Shown: one piece after another, positions 1-12,557 of the stretch
Numbering within the stretch: the first letter of the stretch is position 1
How the letters are laid out: each line of letters starts with the position of its first letter
Assembly (NCBI GenBank): GCA_949825025.1
Contig: OX463782.1
Location: 34,691,351 to 34,755,350 of the forward strand
Length of the DNA stretch: 64,000 bases
Origin: Siphlonurus alternatus
Taxonomy: Eukaryota > Arthropoda > Insecta > Ephemeroptera > Siphlonuridae
Reading direction: 5' to 3'
Translations under genes and position numbers: made by a program
Notes under the pieces: generated by a model
Database searches by the model: none
Seen by the model: only the letters and a program-made list of their open reading frames with translations
Told to the model about the DNA's origin: nothing

Positions 1-1445
1 CGAAAACAATTTGACCGAAAGTTATTTGAACGAAAACGTTTAAGACAAATAAAAAAATAACAAAAACAATTTGACCGAAAGTTATTTGACCGAAAACATT
101 TAAGACGAATAAAAAAATAACGAAAACAATTTGACCGAAAGTTATTTGAACGAAAACATTTAAAACGAATGGAAAAATCACGAATACAATTTGAACGAAT
201 GCTATTTGACCGAAATAAAAAACACCGATGAAGAAAAATATTAATAAAAAATTATAACAATATTAATTAAAAAAAATGTAAATTAAAAAGAATGCAATAA
301 AGAAGTATATTATACAGACTGAGCCAGAAATGGTGTTCCGACCCATGCTAAAATTTGGGCAGGTTAATAACTTTGAGTTAGAAATTTGAAATTTGGCATA
401 AGTAAATAAGCCAAAGGTTCTATAAGTTCTTTTGACATGTGTAAAACAATTTTTAAAATTAATTTTTCCTACCGTTTTAGGGGTGGATTCATGATTTGCA
501 TTTCTTCCTTATGGGATTTCCATGTTAAATTAAAAAAGTTGATAGAAAAATTTTAGCCGATTTGCACAAAATTAGTTTTTAAGGTTTTCAGAGTACGCTG
601 TATATTTAATGGTGTACGTTTCACCCCTAAAAATTAAATTGTTAACTTGCTCCGATTAAAAAAATTCAAAGGTCGTTTCTGGGGTAAAAAAATAAGCCCG
701 TTTCAGTGGCATAATAAAAATTTTGATAGCATAATTTTTTCACGTAGTAACAGTCATTATCTTATTAGGGGTTGTTTTCACCACTTTTTAAATTACAGTA
801 CACCATTAAATTCAACGTGCAACCTTCAAAACTAATTTTGGTGTAAATCAGCCAAAATTTTTGTATCATCTCAATTTAACATGGATATATCCCATAAGGA
901 AGAACTGCAAATCGTGAATCCATCCCTAAAAAGGTAGGAAATAATAATTTTAAAACTTGTTTAACACAAATATGTCAAAAAACTTAGAACCCTTTTGGCT
1001 TTACGTATGCCAAGTTTCAAATTTCTAGCTCAAATTAAGTTATAAGTTATAACCTGCCCAAATTTTAAAATGGGATCGGAACACCATTTCTGGCTCAGTC
1101 TGTATATACTTCTTTATTGCATTCATTTTAATTTACATTTTTTTTTTTTTTTTTTGGTTTAATTAATATTGTTATAATTTTTATTAATATTTTTCTTCAT
1201 TGGTGTTTTTTTATTTCGGTCAAATAGAGTTCGTTCAAATTGTATTCGTGAGTTTTCAAATCGTTTTAAATGTTTTCGTTCAAATAACTTTCGTTCAAAT
1301 TGTTTTCGTCATTTTTTTATTCGTCTTAAATGTTTTCGTTTAAATAACTTTCGGTCTAATTGTTTTCGTTATTTTTTTATTCATCTTAAATGTTTTCGTT
1401 CAAATTACTTTCGTACAAATTATTTTCGTGATTTTTGTTCTCGTT
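1..1445. mobile_element. Foldback element with 60-base terminal tandem repeats, cut by window start
   Basis: The first three 60-base stretches are near-identical direct repeats built on CGAAAACAATTTGACCGAAA. The same repeat returns in reverse complement at about 1205-1445. Inside these, the sequence at 310-345 (CAGACTGAGCCAGAAATGG) is mirrored at 1075-1105, so the whole block is a long imperfect inverted repeat with its centre near 700. No open frame of substance lies inside, so it is non-autonomous. The left end lies beyond the window. Confidence 0.8.
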
Positions 1446-1640
1446 ATTAGTTTGTTTCGTGTTAATTTAATTTTGTGGTAAATGATTTCATTTATATTTG
1501 TTTTCGATGTAATGATACCGATCAAATGCAACAAAATTTGTAATGTTTTGGCGCTCTACAACCGCATTCGTGAAGCTTCGGAAATTGTCGTTGAAATCCC
1601 GATGTTTCCAGCTGTTTTAGAGGAAGGTGAGAACGCTATC

Positions 1641-1820
1641 AAGCTACCAATGTTAAAAAAAAAATCCCTCACTCAAAAATTATGAAAAAAATTTAAAATG
1701 TTCTCATCTACATCCCCTATCAGTAGCTAAAATATCAGGTATACAAATATGATCTAGTTTTTGAGTTCTAAATGTTTAAAGTTGACTACTTCAACATGGA
1801 GAAATGGAGTTATCTTACCC
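1641..1820. mobile_element. Deleted copy of TTAA palindromic MITE, family A
   Basis: The block carries the family A arm (CCAATGTTAAAAAAA, then CCTATCAGTAGCTAAAATAT, then GTTGACTACTTCAACATGG). It jumps directly to the terminal TTATCTTACCC followed by TTAA, so most of one arm is missing. Full copies are at 54496-54842 and 56978-57324. Confidence 0.65.
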
Positions 1821-2480
1821 TTAAAGGACCTATCCAGGCTGCCAATGAAACATTTTTTCTTTAAAATAATAATGAAACCTAATCAACTAAATCAACACAG
1901 CAAAATGATCAAATGTTACAGGTTTTCAGTGCCCAGAAAAGCTAACAAATACATAATAGTTAAACTATCAGTAGTAAAATAGTTAACACAGCGATGTTGT
2001 GTCTTGTGAGTATGTAGGTGTAGCCATAAGACTCACGACCAATCAGAAGCTGTTAACTGGCCCCTCCCCCCCTACCACACCGCCAGCTTACCCTTCCATT
2101 TTCTCTCCTATCCTTTTTGTTCTATAGTTGAACTGATGTTGCTATTGCTATATTAATGAAAATATGTAATTTTTCCCATGGTGAGATAATTAAAATTTTG
2201 GTTGTAATAAATATTGTCAGACTACCTATATGTATTGTATTGATACCGTACAATTAAATAGACGCATGTCATTGAATCCCCTCTAGAAGTAGGCAATTAT
2301 TAGTCTAATCAGCTTTTTTACATTAAAATTTGAGAGTAATAACTCAAAACAATATTGATTTTCATCCTTACTTCAGCCGATAAATTTTTAATTTGTTACT
2401 TATTTCTAGGAGTAAAAATATTTTTTAGTTAACTATAAAAAAAATAATGGCCGTCAAATGGTGACATTTGTTTATCATTA
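1821..2480. other. Intergenic, no feature recognised
   Basis: AT-rich sequence with a short C-rich patch near 2060-2090. No coding pattern, RNA gene or repeat was recognised. Confidence 0.4.
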
Positions 2481-2489
2481 TTAGACTCA

Positions 2490-2650
2490 AGAAGTACCCT
2501 CTCCTCAACTCTGAAAAGTTCTCTTCTGCAGCCTTGTTGTTAATCACCATACTGTGTGTTATGCTTACGGGGCATACTATGTTGATTTTTGTGATTAACA
2601 AGGCTGCTGAAGGGAAGGTTTCAGAGGTGAGAAATGTGTACATAGACTTA
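2490..2650. repeat. Small palindromic MITE
   Basis: Arms around 2520-2560 and 2590-2612 are inverted copies (GCAGCCTTGTTGTTAATCAC against GTGATTAACAAGGCTGC). A half copy with the same GTGATTAACAAGGCT core occurs near 47680-47745. It lies downstream of the last BTB exon seen, probably within that gene's next intron. Confidence 0.55.
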
Positions 2651-2666
2651 ATATAGGTCTTCTCAC

Positions 2667-3606
2667 CTGTAGAGCGGTCTCCAGCAGGCGAGGCTCGTCG
2701 TTGTTGCTGGCAAACGTGAGGGCGCGCCACATGTTGTCCGGGTAGAGCGACCGCCACAGGAAGGCTCGCAGTCTCGCCAGCAGAGAGGCGTGCAGGAGGT
2801 ACTTCTTGGACGCGTACAGCAGCTCACAAGCAACCTCGAAATTGTCCAGATGTACACGATCCTCGTACATGTACCTGCAATGTGTGGGAGATCGTTAGTA
2901 CTGGAGAGGGGGGGTGGGAGAGATAATTGAAACATGGAGGAATGAAAGAGATTAGTGCACATTTTTAATTACACGTATACTGTAAATTTATTTCATTCAT
3001 AATTTCCCCACTTCGATCAAACTAGGGACAATGTACAGAATCTAATTTTATATTTACTGTTCATTGACAGCTATTCCCCCTCTCTCAGTCACTCACAGTA
3101 ACATTGCAGAGAAAGCTGCTGATGTGATGTCAGGCAAGAAGATTGGCTCATCTTTCTCATACAAAGGTCCATACAACATGGCTGCCATCACCGGGCTGCT
3201 CTTGGCCAACATCAGACGGTGGACCTTGAACACCTGAAAACACAAACACAACAGACTGAAATTCTGAACTCGGAGATGTTAATACTTTTCATTGTTGACA
3301 TGATGTATTATCATGCATTGTAAAGACTTCGTGGCAAGACTTTTTGTAATTTCACATCAACAAAAATTTGTGATTTTCTACCACGTTATTTGACTCAGCA
3401 AAGTAGACACTATGTATTATAACACGATAATATAATTTTAAATATCGTGGCTTCATTAGGACAGACTTCCGACTCACCTTCTTGTCTTTTCCGACAATGA
3501 AGACACAGTCGGTCCACATCTCGTGGTGCAGGATGAAGCTGTCTCTTTCGACCACCGTCTCACAGGTCTGCTGCCAATCCGTCATCACCAAACCCTCCAT
3601 CATCAT
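2667..3606 (-). CDS. BTB/POZ-BACK domain protein (BTBD1/2/3/6-like), three exons, 3' end missing
   Basis: Three minus-strand exons join in phase: 3606-3478, 3233-3097 and 2874-2667, giving 158 codons. Exon 1 reads WQQTCETVVERDSFILHHEM and then DCVFIVGKDKK, the start of a BTB fold. Exon 2 (VFKVHRLMLAKSSPVMAAML) is the central BTB helix-strand region. Exon 3 contains LLYMYEDRV across the splice, then LLYASKKYLL, the BTB-to-BACK transition typical of BTBD1/2/3/6 proteins. Such proteins are known as substrate adaptors of CUL3 ubiquitin ligases. Donors GTGAGT, GTGAGT and GTGAGA and matching CAG acceptors are visible. Three ATG codons follow directly after an apparent acceptor (TTGACAG), so the true start may be here or in an upstream exon. 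The rest of BACK and the PHR-like C-terminus seen in BTBD relatives were not found to the left. Exact subfamily is uncertain. Confidence 0.85.
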
Positions 3607-3633
3607 CTGTCAAACAGAAACAATAATAGGTCT

Positions 3634-4353
3634 TTCTTTTGAAAGAAGTTGAGAAGTACAAGTATTTGGGTGTGGTGTTGCACAGAAAATTGATGTGGAA
3701 TGAACATATTAAGTATGTTACTTCTAAGAGTAGAAAGTTCTTGGAGTTTGTTATGAGAAATCTGAAGGGAGCTAGTATGTTCGTGAGAGATAGCGCTTAT
3801 AGAGCCATGGTGAGACCGATGCTTGAGTATGGATGCAGTGTTTGGGATCCATACAGGAATGTTGGGGTGAAGGAGTTGGAGAAGGTGCAGAGAAGAGCAG
3901 CGAGAAGAGTTATGGGGCGTATGGGAAGATGGAAGTTGGTGGGAGATGGAAAGGAGGTCAGAAAAGAGTTTGAGAGTGTAACTGCGATGATTGATAAGTT
4001 AGGGTGGGAGTTGCTGGAGGAGAGAAGGAGAAATTGTAGACTTGGTGTTATGTATAAAATAACAAGAAATAGTGAGGGTTGGAGGGAGTTGAGCTCTCGT
4101 ATTAAGAGAGGTGTTTACATTGGGAGGAGTGATCATAGTTGGAAGTTGGATTTTGTCGGCAGTAGAAGTGATGTGGGAAAATATTCCTTCATTAACAGGA
4201 CTGTAAGAGAGTGGAATTTGCTGAAGGCAGAAGTTGTTGAAGCGAAGAGTTATGAGTTGTTTAAGAGGGTTTTGAGACAAGCAAACCCTTCGCGAGCCAC
4301 CGTGGCGTAGCCACATTTGCCGCGTTAATTTTATTATTATTATTATTATTATT
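3634..4353 (+). mobile_element. 5'-truncated LINE, C-terminal reverse transcriptase part
   Basis: An open frame at 3639-4310 (223 residues) begins with KYKYLGVVLHRKLMWNEHIK, the thumb-region motif of CR1/Jockey-like non-LTR reverse transcriptases. It continues with YGCSVWDP and a basic connection region. The catalytic YADD part is absent, so this is a typical 5'-truncated insertion. Its first codon is not a genuine start. The copy ends in an ATT-type simple-repeat tail at about 4328-4353. It lies about 25 bases upstream of the first BTB coding exon, in opposite orientation to that gene. The frame is intact over 223 codons, suggesting a fairly recent insertion. Confidence 0.85.
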
Positions 4354-6244
4354 AGGTGACTTTCCCTTACACTGATCCTCGCCATCAGCGAGTGGCGCTG
4401 CAACTTTTTGCAACTTGCAGTTTGAGCCTCTTTTTAAGTCGACCAATCACGCAATCACTTAATTGGCAGTATATATGACGTAATTTAAAATCATGGCTGC
4501 CTGTGGGTCGACCAATCGCTTGCGTATCACTTGGCAGCATGGCGTTACAAAAATCCGAGGTAGCATTCTTTATCTCGCTAGTATTTGTAATTCAGCAGTG
4601 CTAGGGTGAAAACAATTGTACTGAAGCAAACTAGAAGAGATGCACCACGTTTTGGCAGTGAAAAATGTTAACTTTTTATCTTTTCGTACCTAACTTGCGG
4701 GTTCACAAAATTTTCCCCCCATCTTCGCAACGTATTGTTTCGTTTCTACATACTTTGATCGTACATGAAGTTGCAGCGCCACGACAGGTGTGGATCCAGA
4801 AAAAAAAATTCGGGGGTGGGGGGGGGGAGGGGGGCTGCCTCCGTGATAGTATGATATAAAATCAACACGTTTACCACAACTTACAACAGGCAAAAGAGTA
4901 TGTACATCATGCATATTGTACATATAACAGTAGGTGATTAATCAGATAAAAAAAGCTCTAAAATCAAACGAATCAGTATAAAAAATATCAAATAAATATA
5001 GTTTTAAATATAATAAATGGTACTTTATTATCTAATTAGTAACAAAGTTTGAAACCTGCTAAAAATTTCAATCTTCTTAAAAAAGGAAAGCACAGACACA
5101 GGAAAGCCACCACCACAGACAAAATTGTCTGTGCCACACCAGCCACCACGTTGTTTGTTTACGTATTTAACAGCTGTAGCAGTTACAGTGATGCCAACAT
5201 TGTAAGGAAAATTTACTTAATTAAATCAACATGAAACATTTATAAATTTCTAAAATATTCGGTATATAATTATATTTATCAATGTTCAAGTTTGCCTGTT
5301 TTTATAATATAATATTAACTGAAGTATCAGTACTGTTATAGTTATATGCATGGGAATTCTTTACAGTATTGGCATCACTTAATTAAACAGCTAAAAAAAA
5401 AAAAAAAAAAATAAAAACTCTTCATGTCAAAAAATAAGTAATGCAAGATATATGATGGTGTGAGAATAAATATTATGAAGAAAAACAATATTGAAAATTT
5501 ATTGCATTTTGTGGAGTGGACTATACGGGTCTTTCACCATACGTCACAAAAACATGACGTCACGTGAATGTAGGCAAAAAGCACCTATTTAACATGGTAG
5601 TAGCATTAGAAATTAGAAATTAGAAATATTTATTTGATCATTCCAAAAACTATTTATTTTCTGCGATATGACGATTGTGATACCTTTGACAATTATTTTA
5701 TTTGATAGATTGAAATGTCAAGTAAATGGAAAAAAATGCAATATTTGCCAATGATATCTGTGAAAAATACAATAAATCATTAAATAAAATGTAAATCGAC
5801 TCCAAATTTCACGTCAATAATGACCATTTTACGACACTTATGCACTGATATTGACCCTAACATTCTGAAAAAAATCAGCCAATCACCGACCATTGCTTTC
5901 CCCGCGGACTTTTGAATACGAGGGGGAAACGGCACAACAAAGAATAATGATAAAGAAACTAGGTAGAATAAAAAAAATATATTTGTTCAAGTTATGTATA
6001 TTCATTTCTTACGTATAAATTATTGTTAAAAAAAATTAAAAATATGTTAAATTAGGAGCAATAAATCAAGTGATTCCAGTTCCCCCTAAGTACGTACTGA
6101 TGAATGTAAACAACAACAAAGCCAAGCAAACGCTATATACTGTTGATGACATGCATAGTAATTTTATATAATTTTCATGGAGCGATACGGCAATGCCCAC
6201 TGTATTCAGTGCATAAATGGGGCATTGAGCGATATACAGAGACG
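4354..6244. other. Gene-free stretch with minor palindromes
   Basis: No coding exon was recognised. Short inverted segments occur (GGCGCTGCAAC near 4395 and GTTGCAGCGCC near 4770), which may mark the ends of a degenerate element. A G-run lies at about 4813-4833. If the BTB gene has a 5' untranslated exon and promoter, they would be expected in or beyond this stretch, but nothing identifies them. Confidence 0.35.
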
Positions 6245-7897
6245 TGTGAACCACATCAATTCGCGTGCCAACTTTTTTCGTATATAAATTTGGTATTGCA
6301 AAAATTTTCGTACGACAGACGTACTTCAAATTTGGTACACTTGTAGCTGAGGGTTGTAAAAATTAGTTCAAGATGTTAAAATTTTTATTGGACACCAAAA
6401 ACACCCCTTTGATCAGGGATTATTTTCGCCTTAATTATGGAAATTCAATGTTAAAAATTCAACTTTTTTTGAAATCATTGGAATTTTGCGGAGAAAATTT
6501 CTAGGATAGGGTAATCGACCCTCCTGAACTCAGAATTAATTTTAGATTTTTTCCCCGACGCACCCCTGAGTGTGGAGACCTACCCCTAAAATCCATTTTC
6601 CTTAAAAATTGTGCTAAAATTATGAAATTAATTTTCAAGGGGTCATCGACCCTCCTGAACTCAGAAATAATTTTAGATTCTTTCTCCGACGCACCCCTGT
6701 GAGGGTGGAGACCTACCCCTAAACTCCATTTTCCTTAAAAGTTTTGCTAAAACTATGAAATTATTTTCAAGGGGTAATTAAACCATGCAACGTCTGATCT
6801 CCACTTAATTTCAGTTCGTCAATGGTCTCGAATATCTTCTTTTAAACCTTTTGCTTCAGAAAGAGATTTGAGACCATTGACGAGCTGAAATAAAAGTGAC
6901 AGACGTCTGTCGACGTTATGTGGAATTGGTCACAACTCAGTTGTACTTGTTAAAGGCACACATACCCTTGTGCAGACCAACATGATGTGCCTTCACGCCA
7001 TGCAATTAACGGTGGACATGACACATGATGATGGTGGCATGATGCTGCAAGTAAAAGAGTTGAGTCTGTGATTTTCTTTTTTTTTTCTGAAAGATTTTGA
7101 TAAATCTCGAAAAAAAATTAATACACATTTTATTCCCTCGATTATTAAGAAATAAGGATATGGTGTGTAGCCGTTGACCCTCAGGAGTGCGTCGGGGAAA
7201 AAATCTACAATTATTTCCGAGTTTAGGGGGTCGATTAATTACCTCTTGAAAATTAATTTCATAATTTTAGCACAATTTTTAAGGAAAATGGATTTTAGGG
7301 GTAGGTCTCCACCCTCAGGTGTTCGTCGGGAAAAAATCTAAAATTATTTCTGAGTTCAGGAGGGTCGATTACCCCTTGAAAATTAATTTCATAATTTTAG
7401 CACAATTTTTAAGGAAAATGGATTTTAGGGGTAGTTCTTCACCTTCAGGGGTGCGTCAGGGAAAAAATCTAAAATTATTTCTGAGTTCAGGAGGGTTGAT
7501 TACCCCTTGAGAATTAATTTCATAATTTTAGCACAATTTTTATGGAAAATGGATTTTAGGGGTAGGTCTCCACCCTCAGGGGTGCATCGGGGAAGAAATC
7601 TAAAATTAATTCTGAGTTCAGGAGGGTCGATTCCTCTCCTAGAAATTATCCTAGAAATTTTCTCCGCAAAATTCCAATGATTTCAAAAAAAGTTGAATTT
7701 AAGTTGAATATAAGGCGAAAATAATTTTTTTAAAAACCTCCCCTGAAAGGGGTGTTATTGGTGTCCAATAAAAATTTAAACACCCTGAACTAATTTTTAA
7801 AACCCTCAGCTACAAGTGTACCATATTTGAAGATTGTACGAAAAGTTTTGCAATACCATATTTACGAAAAAAGTTGGCACGTGAATTGTGGTTCACT
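6245..7897. mobile_element. Foldback element with ~128-base tandem repeats in its arms
   Basis: Terminal arms at about 6245-6480 and 7640-7897 are reverse complements (for example GCAAAAATTTTCGTACGA against its mirror near 7840). Inside the right arm a unit of about 128 bases recurs from 7200, 7329, 7457 and 7587, with the core CATAATTTTAGCACAATTTT. About two and a half inverted copies lie at 6490-6775. A central hairpin lies at about 6792-6905. No transposase frame was found. Confidence 0.8.
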
Positions 7898-8229
7898 CGG
7901 TTATATTTAACGATGAGCGCCCACGTATAAATTTTGACTACACTTTGGGCTTATCAGCTCAAATAAGACCAAAATTTTGCTAGCCCAATTAGACTCCGAC
8001 AGGCACCTAATTGGCCGATTTTGGGCAAATCTGGGCTAGCAAAAAAAGTAACATTGAGCTGTAATAGCCCAATATAACCCTAACTGGACCAATACACCAC
8101 TTAATCCATAGCTCTATGTAGCTCATTATGGATCAGTTTGAACCAACTATGCCATGCTTAAACAAGCTGGAAATTGACCAAATTTGCCCAAACTTGACCT
8201 TTTCTACCCTGGTTGTCCCCAGTACGCTT

Positions 8230-8760
8230 ATATAGCTCAAAATAGACCAAAACAGCTTAAAATGGACCTCTTTTGCCCAAAGATGTGCCGATCCACCCTG
8301 AATATACTGCATTGATTTAGGTAGCCCAAAGTGGACCAAAACTGCTTAAAATTGACCTCTTTTGCCCAAAGATGTGCCAATCCACCCTGAATATACTGCA
8401 TTGGTAAAGGTAGCCCAAAGTGGACCAAACCAGCTTAAAATGGACCTCTTTTGCCCAAAGATGTGCCGATCCACCCTGAATGTACTGCATTGGTAAAGGT
8501 AGCCCAAAGTGGACCAAAACAGCTTAAAATGGACCTCTTTTGCCCAAAGATGTGCCGATCCACCCTGAATGTACTGCATTGGTAAAGGTAGCCCAAAGTG
8601 GACCAAACCAGCTTAAAATGGACCTCTTTTGCCCAAAGATGTGCCGATCCACCCTGAATGTACTGCATTGGATTTAGGTAGCTCAAAGTGAACCAAAACA
8701 GCTTAAAATGGACCTCTTTGGCCCAAAGATGTGCTTATTCAACTTGAATGTACTGCATTA
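8230..8760. repeat. Tandem array, ~89-base unit, left arm of foldback element
   Basis: Successive units begin with AGCTTAAAATGGACCTCTTT near 8253, 8342, 8431, 8521, 8609 and 8699. They are nearly identical in the centre and decay at the edges. Confidence 0.85.
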
Positions 8761-9924
8761 CTAACAGTAGCTAAAAATAGACTAAAATAGCTCAAAATGG
8801 CCTTTTTTCCTCTGAATGTATTACATTCTTTACCTTAATTATCGCTTCATAAAACAAACGAAAATAGATGAAGATAGAAATATTTTGCCTAAAAACATGT
8901 GCCTTTTATGACCATGAATGCATTCTATTAATTAGTTGATACTTGAAGCTCAAAGTTGATAAAAGTGCTATAAAATAATATAATTTATTCATGGTTATAA
9001 AGAGCTGGGGAAAATCAGTATTGTCATCATGCTGATGCATGCATACCAGACACTAATAATGCAAAGGAATACTTGGCTGACTGTGAGGGGAAGAGACTGG
9101 CCCAAGAATCACATGGTATGCATATTAAATGAGGTGTCTGTTTATTCTGTTCTTTTATCATATACGTACAAATAACGTACTGAATGCATATTATTTGCAC
9201 ACGGTAAATACAGTATGCATACAGTACGTATGTAAGAGGTCATTGTAACAATTCTATTAGTAATTAGAGAGCATAATATCCTGAATGAAATACAGTTTCA
9301 TTTATTATAGCTGTGAAATTGTTATTAAAATTGTAAAAAGTGCCACTTACCGCAATTTTAGAACAAAATTAACCTTTGTTCATTTATTTCCTTACATTTT
9401 GGCTGTGTAGAACTGCTTTTTTCTTCAAAATTGTGGAAGAATAGGCTGAGGAACTGCATTGTTAGCAGCTTAAACCTATTAGGAGCTAGAGATATGCCAC
9501 CCGGTGGCATGAACAGAAAAACATTTCCCGATCAACTTTAACCCTGAGATATTGATGTATATAGACTATATACATGTATGCTTACCTTAGCAGATGATTA
9601 ACGCATTACTACACTAAAGAAAACCTTAAAAATATAGATACATGACACTACTTAGGACACTATAAGAAATATACATACTGCAACAACAACAACATTGTCG
9701 ACTGTTACAAGTCAGATGGAAAACCGGTAGAGAAATGAATTCAAATGAACCAATCAGAGCGATCGAAAGTTCGGAACCGATCGGAAACTATCGGAAACGC
9801 GCTAAATTAATCTCCAAAAGTCTACAAATACAAATGGCGAAATCTTTGTAAACATGAGTAACATGACAGACGACTTAAATAATTAATTCTGATAAATATA
9901 ATAGACCCAGCTTATAGATGAGGT

Positions 9925-10450
9925 CTATTTTAAGCTGTAATGGTTCACTTTAAGTTACCTAAACCAATGCAGTATATATGCATACATTCAGGGCGGATCG
10001 GCACATCTCTGGGCAAAAGAGGTCCATTTGAAGCTGTTTTGGTCCACTTTGGGCTCCCAAAGATGTGCCGATCCACCTTGAATGTACTGCATTGGTTAAG
10101 GTAGCCCAAAGTGGACCAAAACAGCTTAAAATGGACCTCTTTTGCCCAAAGATGTGCCGATCCACCCTGAATGTACTGCGTTGGTTAAGGTAGAGCTACC
10201 TTAACCAATGCAGTACATTCAGGGTGGATCGGCACATCTTTGGGCAAAAGAGGTCCATTTTAAGCTGTTTTGGTCCACTTTGGGCTACCTTAACCAATGC
10301 AGTACATTCAGGGTGGACCGGCACATCTTTGGGCAAAAGAGGTCCATTTAAGCTGTTTTGGTCCACTTTGGGCTACCTAACCAATGCAGTACATTCAGGG
10401 AGGGAAAAAACATCTTTGGGCAAAAAAAATCCATTTTAAGCTATTTTGGG
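9925..10450. repeat. Tandem array, ~89-base unit, right arm with internal strand switch
   Basis: The same unit as 8230-8760. Here the orientation itself switches near 10195: the sequence up to 10195 holds units in both orientations, and from 10200 units run in inverted orientation. A second, smaller palindrome therefore lies at the junction, around GGTAGAGCTACC at 10190-10201. Confidence 0.75.
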
Positions 10451-11186
10451 CTATTTTGAACTGAGCCAACCTGAGGAATACATTCAGAGTAAAAAGGGGT
10501 ATGTTTGGGCTAAAGAGTGCCATTTTAAGCTTTTGTGGTCCATTTTGGGCTTGGTCAAGCACATGAATACTTTCAGAGTAAAAAAGGGCATGTTTGGGCT
10601 GAAGAGTGCCATTTTAAGCATTTTTGGCTCACTTTGTGCTGGCCGAGGCAAGGAATTCATTCATGGCTATTTTGGGCAGAAATGGTCTACAGGGTGCTCA
10701 GATTTATTTTAGCTGGATTGGTCAATATACAGCTACATGAAGCTAGGTTGAGCTTGGGCTTAATTGAGCTTTTTTGGCCAATAACAAGCTTACTGCAACC
10801 CTGGGGATATTAGGTGCCATTTTGGGCTTAAACGGTCAACAGCTAGCTTAAATTTGTTTCAAGCTTGCATGTTTGGTCTTAATTAGGTTAAAATTGCTTG
10901 GTCACAAATCTGGTCTATTTTAAGCTATAAAATTCCAATCTGAGCTGGAGGCTTAAATGAGCATGTTTGGTCTAAATAAAGCCTGAAGCATTATTGGACA
11001 ATCGTGGGCTACTTTGGTTATAAGCAAATTTGAGTTCAGATAGCTCAATAACACTTTAAAGCCAGTTTGAGGTACTCTGGGCTTCGCAGCCCAAACTGAT
11101 ACTTGAAGGAAAGTAATTTTGAGCTAGCAATGCTATTTTGGGCTAGCAAACCAAGCCCAAAGTAGTCAAAATTTATACGTGGGCGG

Positions 11187-11480
11187 GGATCGATGTTCAC
11201 AAAGTACGCGCGCGTCAGCATCCAGCATCCGCTACAAGATCTCTGTTTTTAAATCTATAAAATTTTACGACTTTTGTATATATGACACAGCTCTTGGGTC
11301 AATAAGCTGATTTATGCCGCTGTCAGATTTTATTTTAGTAAAAAATACAATAATTAATATATTATAGTTGTTATTTTTCGTTGAAAGGAGAGGAGTTCTT
11401 ATTAATTATGTTTTTTTATTTGTTTCAATTTATGCTGACTCTTTGTCTTTTTATTTTGTTATTATGCATGAGATCACTTA

Positions 11481-11511
<31 letters not shown>

Positions 11512-12548
11512 TATATATATATATATATATATACTGTGCTCGCGGGTGGTGAAGTTTTGGACAGCTAGGGGACAGATCTGCACGATCTGTAATTAATCTC
11601 TGCTTATCGTCGTATGCGTATGACGACTATATATATATATGACTCAGATATATTATGTCGTGGTATAAGCTTATATATTATATCTTGCAGCCGCGCGGGC
11701 TTCGATTTGTCAGTCAGAGAAATACGATATATAACTGAATATCCGAGTCCCTGCAACTGGGCTGATATTTTAATAACAACTGGTGTATGTTATTCAGTAT
11801 TGTACGTATAGCAAATATTTTGATGAAAATAAATACCCATGATATAATTATGCAAAAAAAAAAAAAAAAAAAAAATCTTCCTCTAAAACCGACGTGAAAA
11901 AAAATATTGAGAAATATCAACATATACCGTTTTCAGCTTTTTAAAATGGGGCGGTGGGAGGGGGAGAATATTTTTTTTTCATACTCGTAAAAATTTCGCC
12001 ATTGAGATTGAAAAAAAAAAAAAAAATTTTTTTTGGGGGGGGGGGGGGGTAGGACCCCTACCCCAAACTTTTTTTTTTTGCTCACGAAAAATAATTCACC
12101 CATCAGATTTGCAGAATCGCCCATTGGATCGAAGTTTATTGTGACTGCGGCGGCCCGGCGGGCTGTAAAACCAACACTATAATATACCCTCTTCTGAGAA
12201 CTGACAATGAGTATACCCTCTCTTCTAGGAACTGAGTATATTATAGCTATATATTATAAATCTGTCACATTTTACCATTGTATTATATTTATTATATACA
12301 CACGAACAGCTCTGCTTCAGTTCAATGACCGCGCGCGAAGTGTGCTACAGCGGGGGGGGGGGGGGGGGGGGTTAATGTACGTGTATGTACCCTTATATTA
12401 CAATCTTTGTCATTGTATGCCATGCAGCTTCATACAGCATATTGTATTTGGTTCTGAGAGTATCATGTCATTTATGACTTTCAGTACGTTTACATGAGTT
12501 GGTATAATAATATGTAAAAATTTGTATTGCACCAACTTGCATACACAT
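11187..12548. other. Gene-free stretch with low-complexity tracts
   Basis: Holds a TA microsatellite (about 11480-11532), A, T and G homopolymer runs (11853-11874, 12010-12048, 12350-12371) and no recognisable exon, RNA gene or element end. Confidence 0.5.
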
Positions 12549-12557
12549 GGTAAGATC

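Larger units (their letters stand above)
7918..11186. mobile_element. 3.3 kb foldback element with ~89-base tandem repeats
   Basis: The ends are inverted copies of GCCCACGTATAAATTTTGAC (7919-7938; mirrored near 11167-11186). The left arm contains about six tandem units of about 89 bases (8230-8760) with the core CCCAAAGATGTGCCGATCCA. The right arm contains about four to five inverted units (9930-10440). Apparent proteins read through the arrays (MVHFGLP... pattern) are translations of the repeat and are in register only because the unit is about 89-90 bases. The spacer at 8800-9900 is unique-looking AT-rich DNA without a transposase. Confidence 0.85.

Noticed and set aside
1..240. CRISPR-like regular repeat
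   Set aside because: Repeats are contiguous without unique spacers and lie in a eukaryotic foldback element.
8133..8686. Overlapping minus-strand open frames rich in MVHFGLP and GGSAHLWAKE
   Set aside because: They are translations of the 89-base tandem array; the same peptide appears in several overlapping frames and again in the inverted arm at 9959-10439.
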